Source of the DNA: Treponema sp. UBA4232
GTDB taxonomy: Bacteria > Spirochaetota > Spirochaetia > Treponematales > Treponemataceae
Direction of reading: 5' to 3'
DNA: 23,349 bases
Assembly: GCA_002396325.1 (NCBI GenBank)
Contig: DGXM01000115.1
Span: 1 to 23,349, forward strand
Shown: piece after piece, positions 1 through 7,027 of the stretch
Numbering within the stretch: position 1 is the stretch's first letter
Layout of the letters: each line of letters starts with the position of its first letter
The notes under the pieces: model-generated
The model's input: only the letters and a program-made list of their open reading frames with translations
The model's database searches: none
Told to the model about the DNA's origin: nothing
Made by a program: the position numbers and the translations under genes

Positions 1-7
1 TTGAAAA

Positions 8-1582
8 ATGAAAAAAATCATCATAAACGGAAACGACCTCTGCATCGAGGATGTGTGCGACGTTGCATACAACAAAACAGAAGTCCACCTGAGCGAAGAC
101 AAAGATTTTTTGGACACGCTTTTGAAGTCGCGCCAATTTCTCATGGACTATATCGCAAAAGGCTATCCCACTTACGGAGTCACGACAGGGTTCGGAGACT
201 CATGCGCAAATCAGATCAGCCCGGAAAAGGCCGCCGCACTGCAGAAGTCAATCGTGTCGTATCACGGAATCGGACTCGGAGAAAAATTCACCCACGACGA
301 GGGACGCGCAATTGTCTTGTGCCGTCTCAACTCCGATGTGAAGGGTGGACACTCGGCAATCCGTCTTGAACTTGCCCGCATGCTTGAGACCCTTTTGAAC
401 AAAGACATCATCCCGGTAATTCCGCATCTTGGATCCGTCGGTGCATCAGGCGACCTTACACCCCTTTCGTATCTCGGTGCCGTGATTATGGGAGAAAGAA
501 AAGTCTACTACAAAGGAAAGATTGTCAGCACAATGGAAGCCTTCAACTCAGAGGGAATAAAACCGCTCCCGCTTGCCGCAAAAGAAGGTCTTGCAATTAT
601 GAACGGAACATCCGTGATGACAGCAATCGCATCGCTTGCGTGGAAAAAAGCCGAGCGTCTTGCAAACATCTCGGACTTCATCACCGCGGCAACATCTGAA
701 ATCATGCGCGGAAAAGAAGTGCCGTTCAGACGAAAGGTAAGCGAAATAAAAAATCACCCCGGACAGATTGAAAGCAGCGAATACATCTACAACATCGTAA
801 AGGACTCAAAGCGCGTTTACAAGTACGAAGAATTCTTAAAAGAGATGGGCGCACTTGAAGGAAAGGGCTATCAAAAGCGCGACAAGAAAATACAAGACAG
901 ATATTCAATCCGCTGTGCACCGCAGATTACGGGAGTTCTCCGTGACACACTGCATTTCACACGCGACTGGATCGAGCAGGAAATCAATTCGGCAAACGAC
1001 AATCCTCTTGTTGACATCGAAAGCGGAAGCCTCTTCAACACAGGGAATTTCTACGGCGGACATATCTGTGCGGTTTCAGACTATCTGCGCATTGCACTTG
1101 CAAACATTTCCGACCTTGCCGACAAACAGGCCGAAGTCATCATCGACGGAAAATTCAACGGGCTCACAGAAAACCTCATTCCGTGGACAAAAGACGATGA
1201 CGAGCAGGCAGGACTCAGATTCGGTTTCAAGGCGGCGCAAATCACTATCTCCGCAATCAGGGGCGAAGTGCAGACCTACTGTTCACCGGTGAGCATTACA
1301 TCGAGCCCGACAGAGGCACTGAACCAGGACAAAGTCTCAATGGGAACAATCAGCGCAAGAAAGCTTTCCGAGCAGATTGATTTGATTTATCTCCAGTTTG
1401 CCACACACATTCTCGCAGTCTGCCAGGCTGTTGATTTGGTCGGCGAAAAAGAATTCAGCCCGTTCACTCAGAAAGTCCACAGTGAAGTGAGAAAAATGTC
1501 CGCCTTCGTTCAGGACGACCGCGCACTAGATGAAGAAGCGACAGAAGTTGCTGAGTGGCTCAAAAAGACCGTGTTGTTTTAA
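8..1582 (+). CDS. hutH: Aromatic amino acid ammonia-lyase (HAL/PAL/TAL family), histidine ammonia-lyase-like
   Basis: Lyases of this family remove ammonia from histidine, phenylalanine or tyrosine in the cytoplasm without an added cofactor, using an MIO group built from an Ala-Ser-Gly triad. Here the triad is A146-S147-G148 inside GSVGASGDLTPLS. Other family landmarks are the Tyr loop YGVTTGFG (56-63), N199 in MNGTS, QDRYSIRC (296-303, with Y299 and R302), NDNPL (330-334) and E420. The 524 residues are close to the family norm. The substrate is uncertain: the selectivity pair after the Tyr loop is Y85-H86, where classical histidine lyases have Ser-His, and the segment before Q440 differs from the usual histidine-lyase sequence. 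The gene symbol is therefore provisional. The start lies 8 bases from the window edge, so promoter and ribosome site cannot be seen. The stop codon overlaps that of the convergent lipoprotein gene by 4 bases. Confidence 0.85.
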   Translation: MKKIIINGNDLCIEDVCDVAYNKTEVHLSEDKDFLDTLLKSRQFLMDYIAKGYPTYGVTTGFGDSCANQISPEKAAALQKSIVSYHGIGLGEKFTHDEGRAIVLCRLNSDVKGGHSAIRLELARMLETLLNKDIIPVIPHLGSVGASGDLTPLSYLGAVIMGERKVYYKGKIVSTMEAFNSEGIKPLPLAAKEGLAIMNGTSVMTAIASLAWKKAERLANISDFITAATSEIMRGKEVPFRRKVSEIKNHPGQIESSEYIYNIVKDSKRVYKYEEFLKEMGALEGKGYQKRDKKIQDRYSIRCAPQITGVLRDTLHFTRDWIEQEINSANDNPLVDIESGSLFNTGNFYGGHICAVSDYLRIALANISDLADKQAEVIIDGKFNGLTENLIPWTKDDDEQAGLRFGFKAAQITISAIRGEVQTYCSPVSITSSPTEALNQDKVSMGTISARKLSEQIDLIYLQFATHILAVCQAVDLVGEKEFSPFTQKVHSEVRKMSAFVQDDRALDEEATEVAEWLKKTVLF

Positions 1583-2076
1583 AAAGCCGCCTCGGAAAAA
1601 ATGCAGTTCTGAGAAATGGCCAAAGCGGTATTGTTGTCTTTGCCTTGCGGAAATAAAAGTGAATAGGAACATTTCTTTTGTTTCCATGTAACGGCATAAA
1701 CTTTACCGCTGCGGCTTTTTACAGTTACAGGCACATCAAAAAAAGTCACTGAAAGAAGATTCTGATACGGGGTGTTGTCGATTATGACATTTCTGGACTT
1801 CACTTTGCGCAGAATCATATCGCCGCCGTCATTTCCATAATTGATTTGAATTGCCTTGCCTTTCACCGCATACACTGAAGCAATTGACATTCCTTCAAAA
1901 ATGGATTCAACTGCAAAATTGATTCCAGAAATTTTTTCCGCTTCGTCCACATCCGCACATTCCACTCCCTTTGAAGAAAACAAATAATCAACGGAAGCAG
2001 GACCGCAGGAGCAGATAAATCCTTGAATCAAAAGCAGAAGCAAAACCTCAATCAGCACGTATTTTTTATTTCTCAT
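1579..2076 (-). CDS. Small lipoprotein, DUF4367-like
   Basis: A 165-residue exported lipoprotein of unknown function. It has a charged start (MRNKKY), a hydrophobic stretch and a lipobox ending I-C-S-C at about residue 24, so the mature protein should be lipid-anchored. The rest reads like the DUF4367-type fold seen in treponeme and firmicute surface proteins: an amphipathic segment (EAEKISGINFAV), then beta-rich stretches around YAVKGKAIQINYG, MILRKVKS and VYAVTWKQKKCSYSL. That assignment is by remembered pattern only. A strong Shine-Dalgarno (GGAGGG) lies just upstream of the ATG, so this start is secure. The 224 bases between it and the upstream murI are filled with palindromic elements, which makes co-transcription with murI doubtful; a possible TTAAAC-N18-TATAGT promoter lies inside the first element. 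Confidence 0.8.
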   Translation of the reverse strand: MRNKKYVLIEVLLLLLIQGFICSCGPASVDYLFSSKGVECADVDEAEKISGINFAVESIFEGMSIASVYAVKGKAIQINYGNDGGDMILRKVKSRNVIIDNTPYQNLLSVTFFDVPVTVKSRSGKVYAVTWKQKKCSYSLLFPQGKDNNTALAISQNCIFSEAAF

Positions 2077-2103
2077 ATTTTCCCTCCATGTTGCCCATCT
2101 TCT

Positions 2104-2192
2104 GGCAACTCTAAAAACTATAATTTGAGGTTGCCGTCGAGTTTAAAACCCCGAAATTACGGGCTTTTAAACATCGCATTTTCAGAGTTGCC
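2104..2192. repeat. Nested palindromic intergenic element (89 bases)
   Basis: Outer arms GGCAACTCT (2104-2112) and AGAGTTGCC (2184-2192) are perfect 9-base complements, extended inward by AAAA/TTTT. The centre is a second hairpin, GTTTAAAA (2141-2148) with TTTTAAAC (2165-2172), then CCCG (2150-2153) with CGGG (2160-2163) around the loop AAATTA. Extra GTTGCC/GGCAAC words occur at 2090-2095 and 2129-2135, so alternative folds are possible. No T-run follows either arm, so a simple intrinsic terminator is unlikely. It sits between murI and the lipoprotein gene, both on the minus strand. Confidence 0.7.
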
Positions 2193-2218
2193 TCTGACCA
2201 ATAAGTTTGCCATCTGGT

Positions 2219-2288
2219 GTCATTCCGAACTCGTTTCGGAATCTATGCACTATATCTAGCGCAGATGCTGAAACAAGTTCAGCATGAC
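2219..2288 (-). repeat. Two-armed dispersed palindromic repeat, copy 1
   Basis: Outer GTCAT (2219-2223) and ATGAC (2284-2288) enclose two hairpins: ATTCCGAA/TTCGGAAT (2222-2229, 2235-2242) with a 5-base loop, and ATGCTGAA/TTCAGCAT (2265-2272, 2278-2285) with a 5-base loop. Read on the minus strand, the order is GTCATGCTGAA, TTCAGCATC, GATTCCG, CGGAATGAC, the same architecture as the copy at 15702-15780 on the plus strand. Orientation is relative to that copy. Confidence 0.75.
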
Positions 2289-2300
2289 AATACTTTTGGG

Positions 2301-3143
2301 TCAGCCCCTTCCTTCTGTGATTATACCTCCCCAGGGTATATTGAATCTGCGGCACAAAGTCTCATATTCTGAAATGTCATCCTTGGATTTGTACCCCGTG
2401 CAGAAAAACGCCTCATCTTCCGGGAGATTTTCACAACCTTCTTTTCTCTCGTCATTTATTTCGGGAAGACTGGACTCCACATCTATCGCATGATTTGCCA
2501 CCCCGTCGCGGCTGTCCACAACAGAAACCCCGGGACCTGCCTCACGTGCAATATCCTCGGCAATATGAGTGAAATGCGTGCATCCAAGGATGATTGTGTC
2601 GCAGCCGTTTTTTCTGAAAAAATCAACAGCGGGAAGCACAGCTTTTTTTCTCATCTCGGGAGTCGCATTAAAAAGATCGTGCTCAATGAAGGAAATCAAG
2701 TCCGGGTCGGCTCTGTTGAACACCTGGCAGTCGCTCGCAAAATCTTCTATCAACTTTGCGTTGTAGGGATTTTTCACCGTAGCCGTTGTTGCCAAAAGAC
2801 CGATTTTCCTGTTGCGTGAAACTTTCGATGCAAGTCTAATCGCAGGCACAGTCCCGATTATGGGAAGAGACGGAAACATTTTTCTCAAAGTCTCAAGGGC
2901 TGTGACGGAAATTGTATTGCAGGCTATGACCAAGGCACGCGGATTCCATTTTTTCACAATCAAGGACACCGCCTCCGAAGCACAAAGAGCCACTTCATCC
3001 GAAGACTTTTCACCGTAAGGGAAATGGATTGTGTCGCCAAGATAAACGCAACGAGCGTCAGGACATTTCTTCTTCAAGGAAAGCATATACGGAATACCGC
3101 CTGTTCCGCTGTCTAAAAAAGCAAAGTCAATAATATTTTTCAT
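2301..3143 (-). CDS. murI: Glutamate racemase
   Basis: Cytoplasmic, cofactor-independent enzyme that interconverts L- and D-glutamate and supplies D-Glu for the peptidoglycan stem peptide. The family pattern is complete in 280 residues: DSGTGG (11-16), YLGDTIHFPYGEKS near 34-48, the first catalytic cysteine C75 in ACNTIS, GTVPAI (97-102) and the second catalytic pair C188 and H190 in LGCTHF. It is the second gene of a minus-strand pair: the start lies 9 bases downstream of the Cys-rich zinc-ribbon gene, so the two are probably co-transcribed. Nothing in the sequence links the two functions. The 3' end is followed by structured repeats rather than a classical terminator. Confidence 0.95.
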   Translation of the reverse strand: MKNIIDFAFLDSGTGGIPYMLSLKKKCPDARCVYLGDTIHFPYGEKSSDEVALCASEAVSLIVKKWNPRALVIACNTISVTALETLRKMFPSLPIIGTVPAIRLASKVSRNRKIGLLATTATVKNPYNAKLIEDFASDCQVFNRADPDLISFIEHDLFNATPEMRKKAVLPAVDFFRKNGCDTIILGCTHFTHIAEDIAREAGPGVSVVDSRDGVANHAIDVESSLPEINDERKEGCENLPEDEAFFCTGYKSKDDISEYETLCRRFNIPWGGIITEGRG

Positions 3144-3152
3144 TCTACACCA

Positions 3153-3431
3153 TCAACTGAACAGAGCATCAAAGGCGGCCTTTGCATCCTGAGCCTTGCT
3201 CTTTTTTGACGAGACAAATTCCCAATCGCGCTTCACTTTGAAACTGTCGCAAAAATTTGCCCTTTCCTTGTCGCTCACAGACTCTTCCACGGTTTCATGG
3301 CAGTCATAATGGCTTCCGGGCTCATAATACTCACAATTACGGCAGGAATGAAGGTCCGTATGACATTCAGGACACTCAGAACTACGAGATATAACCGTCA
3401 ATTGTATGGCACTTCCACATTTCCAACACAT
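3153..3431 (-). CDS. Small Cys-rich zinc-ribbon-like protein
   Basis: A 92-residue protein of unknown function, probably cytoplasmic (no signal or membrane segment). Cysteines come in pairs: C2-x2-C5, C20-x2-C23, C30-x2-C33, with single C44 and C61; H41 and H45 flank C44. This looks like one or two structural zinc ribbons (C2/C5 with C20/C23, then C30/C33 with C44/C61), followed by a charged, helical tail. First gene of a pair with murI. No Shine-Dalgarno is evident before the ATG; instead a good -10 box lies 6 bases upstream, suggesting a leaderless transcript. Binding of RNA, DNA or protein are all possible and none is shown by the sequence. Confidence 0.75.
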   Translation of the reverse strand: MCWKCGSAIQLTVISRSSECPECHTDLHSCRNCEYYEPGSHYDCHETVEESVSDKERANFCDSFKVKRDWEFVSSKKSKAQDAKAAFDALFS

Positions 3432-3437
3432 ATCTTC

Positions 3438-3466
3438 ATTTTATCCATTTGACTAAATGTTTTCAA
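3438..3466 (-). promoter_or_regulatory. Promoter of the zinc-ribbon/murI operon, leaderless type
   Basis: Read on the minus strand: TTGAAA (3466-3461), exactly 17 bases, TAAAAT (3443-3438), then 6 bases to the ATG at 3431. Both boxes match 5 of 6 consensus positions. Transcription would begin at or within a base or two of the start codon. Confidence 0.65.
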
Positions 3467-3477
3467 TAGCGTACATT
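3449..3477 (+). promoter_or_regulatory. Promoter of the pentapeptide-repeat operon, leaderless type
   Basis: TTGACT (3449-3454), 17 bases, TACATT (3472-3477), then 6 bases to the ATG at 3484. Its -35 box lies inside the spacer of the opposing minus-strand promoter and vice versa, so the two promoters occupy the same DNA and should compete for polymerase. Confidence 0.6.
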
Positions 3478-3483
3478 ATACTT

Positions 3484-4155
3484 ATGTATTTGTTTAATAA
3501 ATGTCAATACCCGGGATGTAAAACATTTGCCATATCCTCAGTAAAGGACGACGGCACATTGATTGAATCGGATAAATTTTGTCTTCGGCACAATCCCAAC
3601 CCTGAAGAGCTTGCCCACAATCTGCGTGAATACATAAACACACACGAAAAGATTGTAGGCCTTAATGCAGACAGCCTCACTCTTGATGACATGAATCTGT
3701 CCAACAAAAAATTCTACGGATGCAATTTTCAGCATGCCATTTTCAACAACGTTCACTCAAATCTCATCCGAGCCAGAATGTGCATGTTCGATTTCTCCAC
3801 TTTCACCGACTGCACGTTCATAAAAAGCAACATTCAGTTTTCATCTTTTTCAGGAAGCAAAATGGTTCATACCATTTTCACAGGAAGCGATTTGATTCAC
3901 AACAACTTCAACGGAATCACCGCCTACCAGTCCAGTTTCGATGACAGCGACCTTTACAACAGCAGATTCATAAAATCAATTCTGATGAACACATCTTTGG
4001 CCAACTGCAATCTCAAAAAAACAGCGTTCTATGATTCGGCCAGAGACGGAGTTTCATTCAAACTTTCCAACACAAGGGAAGCACTGTTCACGCAAGGGAA
4101 AGAAAATTTCACTTTCGAAGACAACAATGTGGGCAGTTCTTCAAGGGGGGAATGA
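3484..4155 (+). CDS. Pentapeptide-repeat protein with N-terminal zinc-binding module
   Basis: A 223-residue protein, probably cytoplasmic. The N-terminus has a likely zinc site, C7-x4-C12 (CQYPGC) with C33-x2-H36 (CLRH). From about residue 65 to 195 the chain shows the five-residue periodicity of pentapeptide repeats, with Phe or Leu at every fifth place (NLSNKKFYGCNFQHAIF, STFTDCTFIKSNIQFSSF, SDLYNSRFIKS), forming a right-handed quadrilateral beta-helix. Some family members mimic DNA and protect gyrase, but no such role is shown here. I place the start at 3484: an upstream in-frame ATG (3457) lies inside the promoter and would add a hydrophobic stretch unlike the rest. No Shine-Dalgarno precedes 3484, which fits a leaderless mRNA. 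The stop overlaps the next start as ATGA, so translation is coupled. Confidence 0.82.
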   Translation: MYLFNKCQYPGCKTFAISSVKDDGTLIESDKFCLRHNPNPEELAHNLREYINTHEKIVGLNADSLTLDDMNLSNKKFYGCNFQHAIFNNVHSNLIRARMCMFDFSTFTDCTFIKSNIQFSSFSGSKMVHTIFTGSDLIHNNFNGITAYQSSFDDSDLYNSRFIKSILMNTSLANCNLKKTAFYDSARDGVSFKLSNTREALFTQGKENFTFEDNNVGSSSRGE

Positions 4156-4754
4156 TGAAGATTTATTTTCATTTGTGCCTGGAAGAATTCACAAACTCAT
4201 ATATGGTGGTCAACGATGATCCCGGCGTGATGGAAGCGCTTATAATCGACCCGGGAAGCATTTCGAACAATGTGATTTCACAAATTGAAGACGGCGGTTA
4301 CAAACTGACTGCCGTTCTAATCACACAGAATCACGAGTCGCACGTAAAAGGACTCAATACGCTCACACGCATTTACAGTCCTCAGGTGTATGCAGCGGAT
4401 TACGAGATTCAGGGATTGAGGACAAATCTCATACGTGGAGACGGAAATCTTAAACTCATAGGTCTCAATGTGGATTATTTTTCACTGCCCGGACACTCAG
4501 CGGACAGCATGATTTTCAAGATTGGAAACGTGCTTTTCACAGGGGACACTCTCACGGCGGGAATCACAGGCGACACCGCAGGCACATATTTCCAGAGGAT
4601 TTTATGCGCGAATATTGAAAAGAGGATTTTCACCCAGAATGACGAACTGGTTGTGATGCCGGGCTTCGGACCTCCGACCACAGTTGCAGCTGAACGGTAT
4701 TACAATCTGAACATCAGTGCCAACCGCAAATTCCTCCGATCACAGGAAAAATAA
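4152..4754 (+). CDS. Metallo-beta-lactamase-fold protein with degraded metal site
   Basis: A 200-residue member of the MBL-fold hydrolase family, closest in layout to glyoxalase-II-like enzymes. The fold markers are present: LIIDPG (30-35), the metal loop, PGHSADSM (113-120) and LFTGD (128-132). The usual HxHxDH loop reads Q59-N-H61-E-S63-H64, so the first His and the Asp are missing, and the late PGHG ligand reads PGFG (F172). H61, H64, H115 and D132 remain. The protein may bind one metal, bind a ligand without catalysis, or act on an unusual substrate. The start overlaps the pentapeptide gene by 4 bases with a purine-rich site (AAGGGGGG) just before it; a second ATG at 4155 is an alternative. 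The coupling suggests the two proteins work together. Confidence 0.85.
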   Translation: MMKIYFHLCLEEFTNSYMVVNDDPGVMEALIIDPGSISNNVISQIEDGGYKLTAVLITQNHESHVKGLNTLTRIYSPQVYAADYEIQGLRTNLIRGDGNLKLIGLNVDYFSLPGHSADSMIFKIGNVLFTGDTLTAGITGDTAGTYFQRILCANIEKRIFTQNDELVVMPGFGPPTTVAAERYYNLNISANRKFLRSQEK

Positions 4755-4824
4755 AGGGCATCCCGGAATACCGATTTTTTTGAGGTCCACTAAAATCCCG
4801 GGTGAAAAACAGAAAAGTTTTTCA
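4755..4824. terminator. Convergent intergenic region with candidate terminators
   Basis: Between two converging genes. For the plus strand, CGG-AATA-CCG (4764-4773) is followed by seven T (4775-4781), a weak stem. An 8-base stem TGAAAAAC (4803-4810) / GTTTTTCA (4817-4824) with loop AGAAAA overlaps the stop of the minus-strand gene and could act on either strand. Neither is a strong textbook terminator. Confidence 0.35.
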
Positions 4825-6558
4825 GCGTTCTTTTATTACCAAGGCAGTGCTTCCCGCAACAAATCCCCAGTGATTGAACACATACTCGCTCAATTCCATG
4901 CTTGCTTTGGTGAATGCCCTCGCCCTTGAGGAAGAAACATGGCCTGAGTCCGAGGGGTTGGCCTTTGCAATCTGATTCCAATTTGCGCGGGTCGTGAAAT
5001 AATCCCCGGTCTTTGAATAATGCTGCTGCAGAAGATATGCCATGAATTCATTTTTCATCAGATATTCATCATTGATGTCATACTGCAGTGAGGCATAAGT
5101 TGAAAAATATGTGCGCAAAAATCCCATCGAACTCTCTTCGAATCTGTTGTACACTTCGGCAACATAATCGCGGAATTGTTCGGAACTGAAGTACAGACCG
5201 TGCCAGCTTTCGTGTGCCATAAGCTGTTTGCGCAAACCCGCCGTTGACTCCCTTGAAATCGAAATGACGGAACCCTCTCCGGCCTCGACTTTTCCGTTCG
5301 AACCGTTCACAAGGATGCCGTTGTACAAAAGAATGTTGCGCAGAATGTATTCCCTTTTGTTGAGTTTGAATCCTGAGTCTGCGGCAAGATTGTAGAAACG
5401 TGCCAAATCAGCAGCCTTATAATCGTGCGCATTGTAACCGTGTGCATCACGAACAAAATCATCTCCCACAAGAGTGCCCTTGTATCCTTTTTTTTCAACA
5501 AAATATGCAATGCGCGTGAAGAATTCATTTTGAATCGTGTAGTCCGCAAAATCAAAAATCAATACACTCGGAAGAATTTCCCAGCGGTAGAGCTCGTAAT
5601 CCTCTATGCGCCAGTTTTCCTGAGGCCAATCCATCACAAGTCCAATGTCTGCCACAAGAGGAGCAACAACAGAACCGTCTTCGCGGGGAGAGAAGGTCTT
5701 TGCATCATAAGTGCGCATCATCAATTTCAAAACATCGGGATTATCCTCGAATCTCATTTCCGCAAACGGGGATGTCACGGCTCCGCAGTTCAATGTGTAG
5801 TGATTTTGAACGGGTGAGCGTTTAACTGTAAATGAGTCTTTTCCATAATTCACTTTCAAAGTGGCCGGATAATCGGAAGTGCCCAAATTCTTCGATGGCA
5901 AAACCTCAAACTCGATATACGGAAAAACGGAACTTTGAGAATTGCTTTCACCGAACACATTGCCTCCGTCAGCAAAATCAATTTTTTTGTAAGGAACATT
6001 GCCGCCCGATGGACCGAGTGCATAGAGGGCAATTTTATTTTCACCGTTTGAGTAATCAAAATCGTACCCTATTTTTGCATCCGTGAATCTGCATGAAGTG
6101 ATTTTATATGAAGAGCCGTAAGCCGTGTAAAAACCGGCTGGAACAACGTCATTTTTTCCGATGCACAGTGAAAGAGCGATTTTTCCATTCTTTCTCAGGT
6201 AATCGGAATCCACTCTCACAACAGGAGACTGAATTGAAGGATTTTCATAAAGGAAGCCCATTTCAAAAGGATTTGAGGAAGCGCCGTCTCCCGCCTCAAC
6301 AACAATTTCAAGTGCGGAGCCGCAGAATGAGTCGTGCATTTTCTTAAGACTGCCGAACTGTGCCTGCGTGAATCCGAACTGAAGCAGAGGATCTTTTGAT
6401 GAACCCGTAATTTCAGCATCCTGCGATTCCTTCGTGAGCGCATTCAAAGGCTCATTCTGGCAGAGGAGCGTACAAGAGAAAACCTTGCTTTGGCAGGAGA
6501 CCAAGACAGAGGAAAATACAACAAGCAAAACAGAAAGATATTTTTTCATGCATTTCAT
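4822..6558 (-). CDS. Lipoprotein with HExxH putative metallopeptidase motif
   Basis: A 578-residue lipoprotein not assigned to a named family. The signal peptide ends in a lipobox L-V-S-C with the lipid-bearing Cys at residue 22. The N-terminal two thirds is beta-rich and repeatedly uses short hydrophobic strands (YIEFEVLPS, ATLKVNYG), suggesting beta-sandwich domains. The C-terminal part has HESWH at 449-453, the HExxH signature of zinc peptidases, and a possible third ligand E504 in KNEFMAYLLQ, 51 residues on, the layout of gluzincins. An extracytoplasmic peptidase is plausible but unproven. Three ATGs lie close together (6558, another out of frame, and 6549). A GGTGA site is too close to the first but about 10 bases from 6549, so the true start may be 6549; a weak -10 (TAGTAT) lies 6 bases before 6558. 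Confidence 0.8.
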   Translation of the reverse strand: MKCMKKYLSVLLVVFSSVLVSCQSKVFSCTLLCQNEPLNALTKESQDAEITGSSKDPLLQFGFTQAQFGSLKKMHDSFCGSALEIVVEAGDGASSNPFEMGFLYENPSIQSPVVRVDSDYLRKNGKIALSLCIGKNDVVPAGFYTAYGSSYKITSCRFTDAKIGYDFDYSNGENKIALYALGPSGGNVPYKKIDFADGGNVFGESNSQSSVFPYIEFEVLPSKNLGTSDYPATLKVNYGKDSFTVKRSPVQNHYTLNCGAVTSPFAEMRFEDNPDVLKLMMRTYDAKTFSPREDGSVVAPLVADIGLVMDWPQENWRIEDYELYRWEILPSVLIFDFADYTIQNEFFTRIAYFVEKKGYKGTLVGDDFVRDAHGYNAHDYKAADLARFYNLAADSGFKLNKREYILRNILLYNGILVNGSNGKVEAGEGSVISISRESTAGLRKQLMAHESWHGLYFSSEQFRDYVAEVYNRFEESSMGFLRTYFSTYASLQYDINDEYLMKNEFMAYLLQQHYSKTGDYFTTRANWNQIAKANPSDSGHVSSSRARAFTKASMELSEYVFNHWGFVAGSTALVIKER

Positions 6559-6568
6559 TTCACCATAC

Positions 6569-6597
6569 TACACTTTTTTTAAATTTTACTCTATACT
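6569..6597 (+). promoter_or_regulatory. Candidate leaderless promoter for the 140-residue protein
   Basis: TATACT at 6592-6597 is followed by 7 bases and the ATG at 6605. The position 17 bases further upstream (6569-6574, TACACT) is a poor -35 box. No Shine-Dalgarno is present, only a T-run. Confidence 0.4.
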
Positions 6598-6604
6598 TTT
6601 TTGC

Positions 6605-7027
6605 ATGATTGCTGTAATTCCTCACAAAGATATGCTTAATACTCTGAATAAAATCTCAAAATCGTTTATAAACGAGGCAAACAAATCTTTTTCCGAAGTC
6701 TCCGGCATGATTTTTCCGATTTTCCCGTTGTGGGCTTTCACAAAAGATTTTCAAAATGACGCAAAAGAATTTTCAATTGAAAGTCCCGGATTTGAAAACA
6801 GAGAGATTTTTTTTCCGCTGAAGATTGCACATTCTGATTTCACCGAAACACTCCGCATTGTATTCGCAAGGGCTTCAAAAGATTTGACAAAGGATTTCAA
6901 CCCGCCGCTTTTTTCTTCAGAGATTTTTCCTTTGCGCGCAAGAGTGTTCAGAACAGGCACCGTGGAATTTTCAAACAACAGCTGGAATCTTTTCGATGAA
7001 AAATGGCACCGCATCAAAAATTCATAA
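6605..7027 (+). CDS. Conserved-looking hypothetical protein, 140 residues
   Basis: I do not recognise the family. The reading frame continues upstream to 6434, but that part overlaps the start of the lipoprotein gene and has no coding character, while the chain from MIAVIPHKDM onward reads like a soluble protein: an amphipathic helix (MLNTLNKISKSFINEANKSF), a hydrophobic core (MIFPIFPLWAF) and two segments with FPL and VFRTGTVEFSNNSW near the end. No signal peptide or membrane helix is convincing. A -10 box sits 7 bases before the ATG and no ribosome site is seen. It converges on the UrtA-like gene and their stop codons overlap by 6 bases. The minus-strand frame across the same DNA is judged a shadow. 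Confidence 0.6.
   Translation: MIAVIPHKDMLNTLNKISKSFINEANKSFSEVSGMIFPIFPLWAFTKDFQNDAKEFSIESPGFENREIFFPLKIAHSDFTETLRIVFARASKDLTKDFNPPLFSSEIFPLRARVFRTGTVEFSNNSWNLFDEKWHRIKNS

Noticed and set aside
6434..6604. Upstream extension of the 140-residue protein
   Set aside because: It overlaps the 5' end of the lipoprotein gene and its residues lack coding character; the promoter sits within it.
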